From JAXGMV01 sp040772085 (GTDB taxonomy: Bacteria; Chloroflexota; Anaerolineae; Anaerolineales; Anaerolineaceae), in NCBI GenBank assembly GCA_040772085.1, contig JAXGYU010000001.1:310001-374000 (forward strand): a stretch of DNA of 64,000 bases, in the 5' to 3' direction. Under the pieces are notes generated by a model. That model worked only from the letters and a program-made list of their open reading frames with translations, had not been told where the DNA came from and made no database searches. The stretch's first letter is position 1. Each line of letters begins with the position of its first letter. This document shows positions 17,651-25,290 of this stretch, piece by piece. The translations under genes were made by a program, and so were the position numbers.

Positions 17651-18499
17651 TTATTTTCTGATCAATTCCAGTTGTCCGATGCCGATTTCGATATTCACAG
17701 TCAGTTTGTTGCCTGGCATGTCTGTCTTGTAGGCGTTGTCGCTCATTGCCCAGTCGCCAAGGGATGTCACATTACTGACGCCTTCCTTCAGCCGGATCTC
17801 GATATTCAAGTCAGCCGGAACGGTGATTGAAAATTTGCCCGCGCCGCCCTTAATATTGACGGTGGCATCTTGCTGCAAGTCGCCGCCAAAATCAAACTTG
17901 TACGAGCCAAGCCCGCCATTGAAGTCCATCTGCCTGAAATTCGCGTTTGTCAGGTTGATCAACTCAACATCAGCCGCGCCGCTGCTGAATGTAAAAGAAT
18001 CCATGCTGACCGGGTTTGCCTTGTTGAACGCCAGGATCGTTTTGCTCGCGCCTGATTCAACCACCAGGTCGTTGATTGGGACACCCGACAGGTCAAGCAC
18101 TGAGTCGCTGGCGCCCGTCTTGATGGAAAGATCCATCACCTGATCGCCGAGACTGAGGTCCCACTCACTGACATATTTGCCTCTGGTGCTGATCCGTTCG
18201 CCTTCCGCCTGCTTGATATCCAGCCTATTGCCGTCACGGAGAATCTCCGGTTTCCAGCCACTGCCGAGATAAGTGATCGTCCCGGTCACCCACTCGGGAC
18301 TGCCCGGTTTGAGGGAGACCTTGCCGGCACCGACAAATATATTCAACTTGGCTGGTGTGTCACTTGCTGCCGGCATTGCTTCGGAAACATCCAGCGTTTG
18401 CGGCGGCACATAGTTCGTGCGCCGAAAGCCCGGGACGCAGACACAAGAAACTAGAATGAACACCGACGCTACCAGCAAAACCACGTATTTCTTATTCAT
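17651..18499 (-). CDS. Lipoprotein with toast-rack/DUF4097-like beta-repeat domain
   Basis: 282 residues. A signal peptide with lipobox LVSC at the N-terminus gives a surface lipoprotein. The rest is a repetitive beta-rich region: LNIFVGAGKVSLKPG, LSIKTGASDSVLDLSG, VESGASKTILAFN, FSSGAADVELINL, NGGLGSYKFDFGG. This is the right-handed stacked pattern of the toast-rack and LiaF-type adhesin-like domains. Those domains are associated with envelope-stress operons. It is the last gene of the sigma factor/anti-sigma/membrane-protein operon, about 50 bp after the preceding stop. The molecular role is unknown. Confidence 0.75.
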   Translation of the reverse strand: MNKKYVVLLVASVFILVSCVCVPGFRRTNYVPPQTLDVSEAMPAASDTPAKLNIFVGAGKVSLKPGSPEWVTGTITYLGSGWKPEILRDGNRLDIKQAEGERISTRGKYVSEWDLSLGDQVMDLSIKTGASDSVLDLSGVPINDLVVESGASKTILAFNKANPVSMDSFTFSSGAADVELINLTNANFRQMDFNGGLGSYKFDFGGDLQQDATVNIKGGAGKFSITVPADLNIEIRLKEGVSNVTSLGDWAMSDNAYKTDMPGNKLTVNIEIGIGQLELIRK

Positions 18500-18549
18500 T
18501 TCTCACCTCTTTAAACGCCATCCACCAATAATTTTGGTAATGATTAATA

Positions 18550-19515
18550 TCAGGCCGGGTAGGATTGCGAGCCAAACCGGCTCAGGAGCAGCGCGCCAAA
18601 TCCGAACCCGGCTGCCAGGATCACCGCAGCCCAGCCAATGCATGGGATCAGGATGATGAGCTGATACCCTAGGCTCAGGATCAGCGTGCCGACGCCGGCG
18701 GTCACGGCTGGCTGCCAATCCACCTTGAACAACCCTTCCATCCACATGCCGAATTGCAGCCCGAGTAATGCCCAGCTAGCCAGCCAGGCAAAGATAACGG
18801 CAAAGATGAGCAGCAGCGCGACCGGAATCAGACACAGGCTGAGGATCAGGATCAGCAGGACTGCCGGCAGCACCAGCGATGCCAGAATGCCCGTACCAGC
18901 CGACGCCAGCGGCGCTTGCTGCAGCGTCAGGCGCGCCTGTTCCATATTGCGCGGCAGCAGCACCATAAGAATGGATGCCAAACCTGCCATCAGGAACGCT
19001 TGCAGCACCTTCCAGAACAGGCTGGTCAGTATCTTTATAAACCACTCAAAGGAGCCAAACCTTGGGGCAGCAGGGATTGCTGGTGGTTCGGGATGATCCT
19101 GCCCCGGCAGCGACGGAGTATAGCTATTCGGGTCTGTCTCGTCGTACACAGCCGCGCCGAAAGATGTAAGCCCTCCGGTCACATTTGCCGAGCGCGCGAC
19201 ATTGACGGTGCCGCCAAACGCGGAAATGCTGCCATTTATTGTGCCACCGGCGTCCAGGCTGCCGCCCATCAAGACGATGTCGCCGTTGACGATGCTGCCC
19301 GTTTCAAGTTCTGCCATGCCGCCGAATATATATAAATCCTCATTCAGCGTTTGGCCGGACGAAAGTGTGAAGAAACCACCAAAGACAAATTTTCTGTCTA
19401 TTTCGGCGGAAGTATTGTTTACACCCAGAGCTGCGTTGACTGTTGATGCGGAGAATCCCGCGACGAGCAGGACAGTGAGCAGACCATGGATTAAGATGCG
19501 GGTCAGTTTACTCAT
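18550..19515 (-). CDS. Membrane protein with bactofilin-like exported N-terminal repeat
   Basis: 321 residues. A signal peptide is followed by a polymer-forming (bactofilin-like) beta-helix segment of repeats such as IFGGMAELETGSIVNGD, VLMGGSLDAGGTING and AFGGTVNVARSANVTGG. The C-terminal half has four to five transmembrane helices. Such proteins are seen in operons with ECF sigma factors and toast-rack proteins and probably act in the envelope; this role is inferred. It overlaps the anti-sigma gene by 8 bp, which indicates coupled translation. Confidence 0.7.
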   Translation of the reverse strand: MSKLTRILIHGLLTVLLVAGFSASTVNAALGVNNTSAEIDRKFVFGGFFTLSSGQTLNEDLYIFGGMAELETGSIVNGDIVLMGGSLDAGGTINGSISAFGGTVNVARSANVTGGLTSFGAAVYDETDPNSYTPSLPGQDHPEPPAIPAAPRFGSFEWFIKILTSLFWKVLQAFLMAGLASILMVLLPRNMEQARLTLQQAPLASAGTGILASLVLPAVLLILILSLCLIPVALLLIFAVIFAWLASWALLGLQFGMWMEGLFKVDWQPAVTAGVGTLILSLGYQLIILIPCIGWAAVILAAGFGFGALLLSRFGSQSYPA

Positions 19516-20041
19516 GAGTCGTTCCCTTATAGCCGTAGCGGTAGAACGCTGCCCCGCCGAGCACCATCAGGATCATGATTGTGACCGAGAAGGCGATGAT
19601 CATCGTGATGGGCACGATTGGAGGCATGCCGGAAAGAAAATGAACAGCCTGCGAGTAGGTTTCCTCCAGAGAGGCGTAAGCGTTCCCGACGCGTATCAAC
19701 CCCGTCACCAGGGTCTTGATCGGCTGGCCATTGATGAGCAGTAAACCGAGCAGCATGAGCACTGAGATGACATTTGCCGCGATCAGAAAAAACCAATATT
19801 TGAGCGGCATCCGCTGCTGGTATGTGTGCGCGCGTTTGGCAGCCATCACCCGCCATCTGTTTGTAAATCCAGCGGGAGCTTCAATGATGCCGACAGCCTG
19901 TGTCATGGCGGCGAATTGCTGCAATGAGCGGCTGACCTGCTGGCATTTAGAACAAGTCAGCAAATGCGCCATTTGCTCTGGCGAAAGCTGCTTCTCATCA
20001 AGCCCCTCGTAGAATAATTGAGTGATATGTTCATCATTCAT
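19508..20041 (-). CDS. Putative zinc-finger anti-sigma factor
   Basis: 177 residues. The N-terminal cytoplasmic part carries His26-x3-Cys30-x2-Cys33 (HLLTCSKC), the zinc-binding signature of the ZAS anti-sigma family. Two transmembrane helices follow, at about 82-103 and 141-163. It would hold the ECF sigma factor inactive at the membrane until an envelope signal arrives. It overlaps the sigma gene by 8 bp and the next membrane-protein gene by 8 bp, which strongly supports a single regulatory unit. Confidence 0.85.
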   Translation of the reverse strand: MNDEHITQLFYEGLDEKQLSPEQMAHLLTCSKCQQVSRSLQQFAAMTQAVGIIEAPAGFTNRWRVMAAKRAHTYQQRMPLKYWFFLIAANVISVLMLLGLLLINGQPIKTLVTGLIRVGNAYASLEETYSQAVHFLSGMPPIVPITMIIAFSVTIMILMVLGGAAFYRYGYKGTTHE

Positions 20042-20612
20042 GGTGGAACTCCGCGGTGACTAGCTCGGGATTGGTTTCAGTCATGATTGCGGCGACTTGC
20101 CGGCGGGCACGGAACAGGCGGCTCTTGGCAGCGCTGGGTGTGATGCCCATGGTCTCCGCTATCTCGGCTTCCGAGTAGTCATACCAATATTTAAGGATTA
20201 TTACAACTCTGTCATCTGGGTTCAGTTTGGCAAGCACGCCGCTGATCCCGTCACTCGCGTTGCGGGAGAAGGTGATATGCTCCGGCGTCGGAAGGTTGTC
20301 CGGGATGACTTCTTCGGGCAGGGTTTCCATGTCAACCGCTGGCAGCCGTTTCTTTCGTTGCTGGTCGATGCAGTAATGCGCCGCGATGGAGAGCAGCCAG
20401 GTGACGAAGGATCGGTTCGGGTCGTAACGCTTCAGGTTTTGATAGGCGCGCCAGAAAGCTTCCTGGGCGGCATCCTCCGCGTCTTCAGCATTGCCCAGCA
20501 TCCGGCTGCAGAGATTGTAAACGGGCGTCTGATACGTCTCGACCAAATTAGAAAATGCCTCCGTGTCTCCCTGAATGGCAAGCTTCAGCCAGTCTTCGTT
20601 GTTGGTTGTCAC
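20034..20612 (-). CDS. ECF-type RNA polymerase sigma factor
   Basis: 192 residues. Region 2 has DAEDAAQEAFWRAYQNL and region 4 has the helix-turn-helix SEAEIAETMGITPSAAKSRL, in the order and length of group 4 (ECF) sigma-70 factors. The start is GTG, with AGGAGCG just upstream. It is the first gene of a four-gene overlapping operon with its anti-sigma factor and two envelope proteins. Autoregulation would be normal, but I could not pick out a clear ECF-type promoter in the 127-bp divergent gap. Confidence 0.95.
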   Translation of the reverse strand: MTTNNEDWLKLAIQGDTEAFSNLVETYQTPVYNLCSRMLGNAEDAEDAAQEAFWRAYQNLKRYDPNRSFVTWLLSIAAHYCIDQQRKKRLPAVDMETLPEEVIPDNLPTPEHITFSRNASDGISGVLAKLNPDDRVVIILKYWYDYSEAEIAETMGITPSAAKSRLFRARRQVAAIMTETNPELVTAEFHHE

Positions 20613-20739
20613 TTACGCTCCTGACGTTGTTGTAACTTATCATTTATACGGATTATGGTCATGATAGTTGCATACTCCCTGACGCAGCTTAAATTATAAC
20701 GAGTGCCATGATGTAAACTAATTATAGAGGAGCGTGGAG

Positions 20740-21429
20740 ATGAAATTTGACATCATTGCAATCGACGAACCCATCCCTGCCGGCACGGATGCCGCGGTGG
20801 TGATTGATGTTTGCCGGGCGTTTACGACAGCCGCTTATGCCTTCCGGCAAGGGGTCAGCAGAATCATCGCGACCGATACAATTGAAAACGCTTTGAAGCT
20901 GAAGGCAGAGCATCCCGGGTCGCTGGTGATGGGCGAGCAGGGTGGGCTGCCTATCCCCGGCTTTGATTTGTGGAACTCACCGTATCAGATGTCCACCCTG
21001 ATGCTGGAGGGGCAAACGCTTGTCCAGCGTACGACCGCCGGGACGCAGGGGTTGTTGAAATGCGTGTCAATAGCCAATGTCTTTGCTGCTTCGTTCGTCG
21101 TCGCGCGCGCTACCATCGAAGCCATTCTGGACGCGGGCTATCACCACATCACGTTTGTGGCGACTGACACCCGCGGGGGCAGCGGTGGTGTGGAAGATAG
21201 AGCCTGCGCGGAATACATGATCGCGCTGCTGCAAAGCCAGGCAGCGCATCCGGCAGAGTATCTCGTTAAAGGTCGAAGCTGGAAGCAAGCCAACACCTGG
21301 ATTGGCGCCGGCGGCTTAAGCCCGATCATGCTGCACGATCTCGATCTCTGTTTCCGCGTCAACAGTCTGCCATATGTCATGCGGGCTGAACCAGTCAGCC
21401 CGCATGTTTGCATGATTACGAAAAATTAG
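20740..21429 (+). CDS. comB: 2-phosphosulfolactate phosphatase-like protein (ComB family)
   Basis: About 229 residues with the ComB family motifs VVIDVCRAFTTAAYA, GEQGGLPIPGFDLWNSP, RTTAGTQG and a C-terminal half rich in Gly. ComB hydrolyses 2-phosphosulfolactate in coenzyme M synthesis, but bacterial homologues are often found without other comA/C/D/E genes, as here. The physiological substrate is therefore uncertain. A GTG at 20734 is in frame two codons earlier; AGAGGAG at 20726-20732 has better spacing to ATG 20740. The last 50 bases contain a terminator-like hairpin. Confidence 0.85.
   Translation: MKFDIIAIDEPIPAGTDAAVVIDVCRAFTTAAYAFRQGVSRIIATDTIENALKLKAEHPGSLVMGEQGGLPIPGFDLWNSPYQMSTLMLEGQTLVQRTTAGTQGLLKCVSIANVFAASFVVARATIEAILDAGYHHITFVATDTRGGSGGVEDRACAEYMIALLQSQAAHPAEYLVKGRSWKQANTWIGAGGLSPIMLHDLDLCFRVNSLPYVMRAEPVSPHVCMITKN
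21378..21406. terminator. Hairpin within the 3' end of comB (duplicated at 22707)
   Basis: A 12-bp perfect stem CATGCGGGCTGA / TCAGCCCGCATG with a 5-nt loop. A diverged copy with a compensatory base-pair change lies at 22707-22735, so the structure has been conserved since the local duplication. Confidence 0.6.
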
Positions 21430-21450
21430 CCAGCGTGTCGTAGCGAAGGT

Positions 21451-22485
21451 TTACTTAAAGTCAAGCGGCACGAGATGAATGTTGTTGTCTTCATAATGCT
21501 CGTTGACCGCGTTCGGCCGGTCGATCCACACCTTCGCCTTCAACCCGTCAGCATAACTGGATTGGAAGGTGAACATGCATTCGAGAACCCGACCGCCATT
21601 GACGTTCATGGAATCCACTTCCCAAATGCAGCTACGGTTAGCGAAGGTTTCAAGTCCCCAGAACTCAACAATAAAAGGTCCAGCTTTTGCGTCACCCTTG
21701 TTCATCACACTGATCCTGACCAGGACAGGTACGTCTGCAGGTATCGGCTGACCACTATTGATTGAGAAGTCAGTTACTCTCATGTCCGGTCTCAGAATGG
21801 GTGCGGGCGGCGGAGGCAGGGAAGGGAAGGGTGTGGGCCCAGGTGGATTGCTGCCAAGACTCTTCGTCGCTATGACGACACTTAAGGATGAGTTGTATGG
21901 CCCCATGCCAAAGACTGTCCCATCGCTCGCTCTCAGCTTGAAGTAGCCAGTATAGCTGCCCGGGCTGGTTGGGGCGAGCAGCGATACCGAAACATCGACG
22001 GTGCTACCCGGATTGATGACGCCTGACTGCGGAATCGAATCGGGACTGCTCATGCGATCACCGCTCTGGAAGACCAGTTGATAGCCTGACCAGGCACATG
22101 TGCCGGAGTTCTGCACACGCCATGTTTTGATGAAATGTCCGCCTTCGTCCACGTATGACCCGTCGGGGATAGTGACATCGCTGACGAAGGTGGCGGCATA
22201 GCAGCTCGCTTGAGGCGCCGGCGTAATGACCACGACTGACGGGGCTGGCGTATTGGTGGGCACCGTCGTTAGTGTGGGGGTCATACTCGGTTCTATCGTA
22301 GCGGTTGGCACCGTGGTGGCGGTGGATGTCGGTGTCGCGCTCAGAGCCCGCATTGTCAGTTCAGCTTCAATGGTTGCGGCAACCGATGTTGATTGCGCAG
22401 TTTTGGACGATGGGAATGAAATGGAGCAGGCCATCAGCAGCGTACAGATGCCTATGAGACCTAGCATGCGGGAAACCCGAGTCAT
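21451..22485 (-). CDS. Lipoprotein with NBR1-type Ig and CARDB-like domains (copy 1)
   Basis: 344 residues. The signal peptide ends in lipobox LLMAC. A Thr/Pro-rich linker (ATPTSTATTVPTATIEPS) follows, then an NBR1-like Ig domain (about 92-205) with FIKTWRVQNSGTCAWSGY, and a CARDB-type Ig domain (about 235-344) ending in DNNIHLVPLDF. Both domains mediate protein binding or surface display; no enzyme signature is present. AAGGAGG precedes the ATG. It is paralogous to the gene at 22777-23805 with the same architecture. Function is unknown; a surface scaffold is likely. Confidence 0.85.
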   Translation of the reverse strand: MTRVSRMLGLIGICTLLMACSISFPSSKTAQSTSVAATIEAELTMRALSATPTSTATTVPTATIEPSMTPTLTTVPTNTPAPSVVVITPAPQASCYAATFVSDVTIPDGSYVDEGGHFIKTWRVQNSGTCAWSGYQLVFQSGDRMSSPDSIPQSGVINPGSTVDVSVSLLAPTSPGSYTGYFKLRASDGTVFGMGPYNSSLSVVIATKSLGSNPPGPTPFPSLPPPPAPILRPDMRVTDFSINSGQPIPADVPVLVRISVMNKGDAKAGPFIVEFWGLETFANRSCIWEVDSMNVNGGRVLECMFTFQSSYADGLKAKVWIDRPNAVNEHYEDNNIHLVPLDFK

Positions 22486-22560
22486 AGAAGCCCTCCTTAT
22501 CTATCGGAAACCCAAACCAATTATTAATTTATGGGATATTTATTCGGCCGTTAAATGAGC

Positions 22561-22588
22561 ATTATATACCACTACAGGCATTAAGCAA
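22561..22588 (-). promoter_or_regulatory. Promoter of NBR1-Ig lipoprotein copy 1
   Basis: On the minus strand TTGCTT (22583-22588), 16 bp, then TATAAT (22561-22566). The layout matches the promoter of copy 2. Confidence 0.6.
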
Positions 22589-22706
22589 CCCATATAGCTT
22601 TATCTTGCAGCCGTGTCAGGCGAGAGGCTATGGTTATTGGTCCCATCATCCCTATTAGCGATGCCAGCCTGGATGCCAGTTGCCACGTCATCTGTCTGCC
22701 AGATGT

Positions 22707-22735
22707 CACGTGGGCTGAATCAGTCAGCCCACATG
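22707..22735. terminator. Terminator-like hairpin, comB-derived copy
   Basis: Stem GTGGGCTGA / TCAGCCCAC (22710-22718 and 22724-22732) with a 5-nt loop, extended by a C-A mismatch and two further pairs. Compared with 21378-21406, a G-C pair has become a U-A-type pair by changes on both arms. Confidence 0.6.
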
Positions 22736-22776
22736 TCTCTGTCGCAATAAATCTTCCAGCGCGCGAATGCTTAGGC

Positions 22777-23805
22777 TTATTGAAAGTCTAGCGGCGCCAG
22801 GTAGACGTTGTTGTTCTCATCTGATTCCGCGACCATATCCAGCCGGTCTATCCAGACCTTCGCCTTCAGTCCGTCAGCGTAACCTGGGGTGAATTTCACT
22901 GTGCATGTCAGAATCTGTCCGCCCTTGGCGTTCATCGCGTCAATGTCCCAGGCGCAACTGCGGCTGGCGAAGGTTTCAAGTCCCCAGAACTCAACGTCAA
23001 AATTCTCGGCTTTGACGGTTCCTTTGTTATACACACCAATCCTGACCGGGACATCTACGCCGCCCGGGATCGGCGCGCCATTGTTGATCGAAAACTCAGA
23101 CACGTACATGTCTGGTCGCAGGAGCAATAGCCCGCCCGGCGCGACAAAAGTCAACTGCGGGAGCGGTTTTAAGGCAACTCCCTGTGTTGAGATCACCACA
23201 CTCAGAGACGCGTTATACGGACTCATCCCAAAGACCGTACCGTCACTGGCTTTCAGTTTGAAATAGCCAGTAAAATCACCCGTGCTGGAAGGAGAGCTCA
23301 ACTGCACCGAGACATCGACTGTGCCGCCCGGATTAATAATGCCAGGCTGCGGAATCGCATCGGGAGCGCCGAGCCGTTCACCGCCTACAAAGACCAGCTG
23401 ATAGCCAGACCAGGCACAGGTGCCGGAGTTGGTCACGCGCCAGGTTTTGGTGAAGCTTTCTGCCTGTTTCATCACAGTCCCATCCTGGATGGTGACATCC
23501 GTGACGAATGTCGCGGCATAACAGCTGACCTGTGGTGCTGGTGTTGTAACCACGACAGGGGGGACGGGTGTATTGCTGGGAAGTGCCGTTGGTGATGGCG
23601 TCGAAGTCGGCTCAGTCGTAGCCGTTGGCACTGTGGTTGCCGTCGATGTCGGGGTCGCGCTGAGCGCGCGTGCTGTCAGTTCAGCTTCAATGGAGGCAGC
23701 GACGGCAGTGGATTGTGTGGATTGCGATGTCGGAAACGTAATCGAACAGGCCATCAGCAGAACGCAGATGCCCAAGACACTGAGTAAGCGGGAAAATCGG
23801 ACCAT
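22777..23805 (-). CDS. Lipoprotein with NBR1-type Ig and CARDB-like domains (copy 2)
   Basis: 342 residues. Architecture is the same as the gene at 21451: lipobox LLMAC, a Thr/Pro linker, an NBR1-Ig domain with FTKTWRVTNSGTCAWSGY, and a CARDB-like domain ending NNVYLAPLDF. The region between the two Ig domains differs: this copy lacks the poly-Pro stretch of copy 1. The strong overall similarity and shared flanks show a local duplication. SD AGGAGGG lies before the ATG. Its function is unknown; it may be secreted or surface-bound. Confidence 0.85.
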   Translation of the reverse strand: MVRFSRLLSVLGICVLLMACSITFPTSQSTQSTAVAASIEAELTARALSATPTSTATTVPTATTEPTSTPSPTALPSNTPVPPVVVTTPAPQVSCYAATFVTDVTIQDGTVMKQAESFTKTWRVTNSGTCAWSGYQLVFVGGERLGAPDAIPQPGIINPGGTVDVSVQLSSPSSTGDFTGYFKLKASDGTVFGMSPYNASLSVVISTQGVALKPLPQLTFVAPGGLLLLRPDMYVSEFSINNGAPIPGGVDVPVRIGVYNKGTVKAENFDVEFWGLETFASRSCAWDIDAMNAKGGQILTCTVKFTPGYADGLKAKVWIDRLDMVAESDENNNVYLAPLDFQ

Positions 23806-23872
23806 GCCACCCTCCTTGCCAATCGGAAACCCAAATTGATTTTATTTCTGTGGAAATTTGCTGCAATTTCAA

Positions 23873-23900
23873 ATTATATGCCGTCCAGGGCATTAATCAA
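23873..23900 (-). promoter_or_regulatory. Promoter of NBR1-Ig lipoprotein copy 2
   Basis: On the minus strand TTGATT (23895-23900), 16 bp, then TATAAT (23873-23878). Confidence 0.6.
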
Positions 23901-24001
23901 TACTCATTTTTTTAAAACGAAGGGCTTCAACGAGTATATTGGTATGGTTATTGCAATCGTACTGGATTGTTAATCACAGTGTTTTCGTAAAGGACAGAGT
24001 C

Positions 24002-25216
24002 ATGAGAAAGATTTATCTCATCCTGATGTTATTGATTCTGCTTGCCGGGTGCGTGCCGGCTCAGCCGACCTTACCGGTAGTCAATGAACCCACGCCTGAA
24101 GCTTCTGCGCCTGTGGCATCCGAGCCAGCCAGCGCGCCTATTACAACCGATATGCCATCAGCCACGAACCCGACTATGGAACCAGTATCAGACTACAAGC
24201 TGCCAGCGCCGATTTATTTCATCCACGCCGAAGGCAGTAACCCACGCGCGCTTTTCCGGCTCGAAACGGATGGCGTGACGCGTACGCAGATCAGCAAAGT
24301 GACGGACGAAGTCAATAGTTTCAGCGTCAACCCGGTTAATGGCGACCTGGTTTTTGCGGCCGGCAATACGCTCTATCTCACTGGTTCGATGGGTGAGAAC
24401 CAACGCGTGCTGCTGGAGGGGAAGCAAGGCGAGGAAACCGAAGAATTTATCCTGAAGGAGAAGGTTGGGCGGCCGGTATGGTCGCCGGACGGGAAGCAGC
24501 TCGCGTATACGCTCGGCGGCCTGCGATTGCTGGACATTGAGACGGACACCTCGACCATGCTGCTTGAAAACCAGCTAGAGCCGATGCCCTCGGGCGGGGT
24601 GTTGATCAAGGAAATCTACGCCGCCAACCGCTGGAGTCCGGATGGAAAAAAACTGGCTCTGGATGTCGGCTATTATGAGGGCGGTACGATCGCGGTCATC
24701 GACCTTGACACACAAAAGTTGGTCATGCCGCAGATTGAAGCCTGGCTCTGCTGTCAGGCGAGCTGGTCGGCTGACGGGGCAAGTCTGTTTATCAGCAGCC
24801 CCTTCATTGGCATGATTGAACCGGGTCTGTGGCAGATGGATGCCGGCAGTGGTGAGGTCACGACGCTGGCAGCCCACAGCGCCGATGCCTATCCATTTGT
24901 CGGGTGGGCGGAGGAAGATCCGCAGGGCACCCTGAATTATTTCTACAATAGCGTCTTGCAGCCGCCTGACGATGGCACGCTGGCGCTCGCGCCATATCAA
25001 TCACCCGTTGAGGACTTTGCGAAACGAGCGCAGACCAATCAGGAAACCCATAGACTGCGTGAAGTGCTCTGGTCACCAGATCACAAGCTGGCGGTCGGAT
25101 TGGGGTATTCAGACGACCTGTATGGTGAAAATCTCTATTTGATTACAACAACAGATGTTCCTGCTGTTGTAGTGCCCTTTACGGGCAGCTTCATCGCCTG
25201 GGGAAACCCAAAGTAA
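24002..25216 (+). CDS. Lipoprotein with TolB/WD40-like beta-propeller
   Basis: About 404 residues. The signal peptide has lipobox LLAGC near residue 17, followed by a Pro/Ala/Ser linker. The rest is a beta-propeller with WSPDGKQLAY, WSPDGKKLAL, WSADGASLFI and WSPDHKLAV repeats, like TolB-type propellers. It lacks any Tol/Pal context, consistent with a monoderm. A Met 21 codons upstream is in frame, but AAAGGAC and the signal peptide favour ATG 24002. It probably binds a ligand at the cell surface; function is unknown. Confidence 0.82.
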   Translation: MRKIYLILMLLILLAGCVPAQPTLPVVNEPTPEASAPVASEPASAPITTDMPSATNPTMEPVSDYKLPAPIYFIHAEGSNPRALFRLETDGVTRTQISKVTDEVNSFSVNPVNGDLVFAAGNTLYLTGSMGENQRVLLEGKQGEETEEFILKEKVGRPVWSPDGKQLAYTLGGLRLLDIETDTSTMLLENQLEPMPSGGVLIKEIYAANRWSPDGKKLALDVGYYEGGTIAVIDLDTQKLVMPQIEAWLCCQASWSADGASLFISSPFIGMIEPGLWQMDAGSGEVTTLAAHSADAYPFVGWAEEDPQGTLNYFYNSVLQPPDDGTLALAPYQSPVEDFAKRAQTNQETHRLREVLWSPDHKLAVGLGYSDDLYGENLYLITTTDVPAVVVPFTGSFIAWGNPK

Positions 25217-25240
25217 GAAGCAATTGTATGTGCAAGACAT

Positions 25241-25268
25241 AAAATCCCCTGTGTCGCCAGGGGATTTT
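25241..25268. terminator. Bidirectional intrinsic terminator
   Basis: An 11-bp perfect stem AAAATCCCCTG / CAGGGGATTTT with a 6-nt loop, between the convergent lipoprotein and nrdJ genes. Confidence 0.85.
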
Positions 25269-25290
25269 GTGTTTAAAAATCAGGGGTTTT

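Larger units (their letters stand above)
21364..22600. repeat. Tandem duplication unit, copy 1 (comB tail plus NBR1-Ig lipoprotein gene)
   Basis: This segment and 22690-23910 are diverged direct copies. Matching landmarks are a hairpin taken from the comB 3' end, the whole lipoprotein gene, and a promoter region with TATAAT and a GGCATTAA block. Edges are approximate. Confidence 0.7.
22690..23910. repeat. Tandem duplication unit, copy 2
   Basis: Diverged direct copy of 21364-22600. Its left end is a comB-derived remnant (CTGTCTGCCAGATGTCAC) that no longer codes for ComB. It includes the second NBR1-Ig gene and its promoter. Confidence 0.7.
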
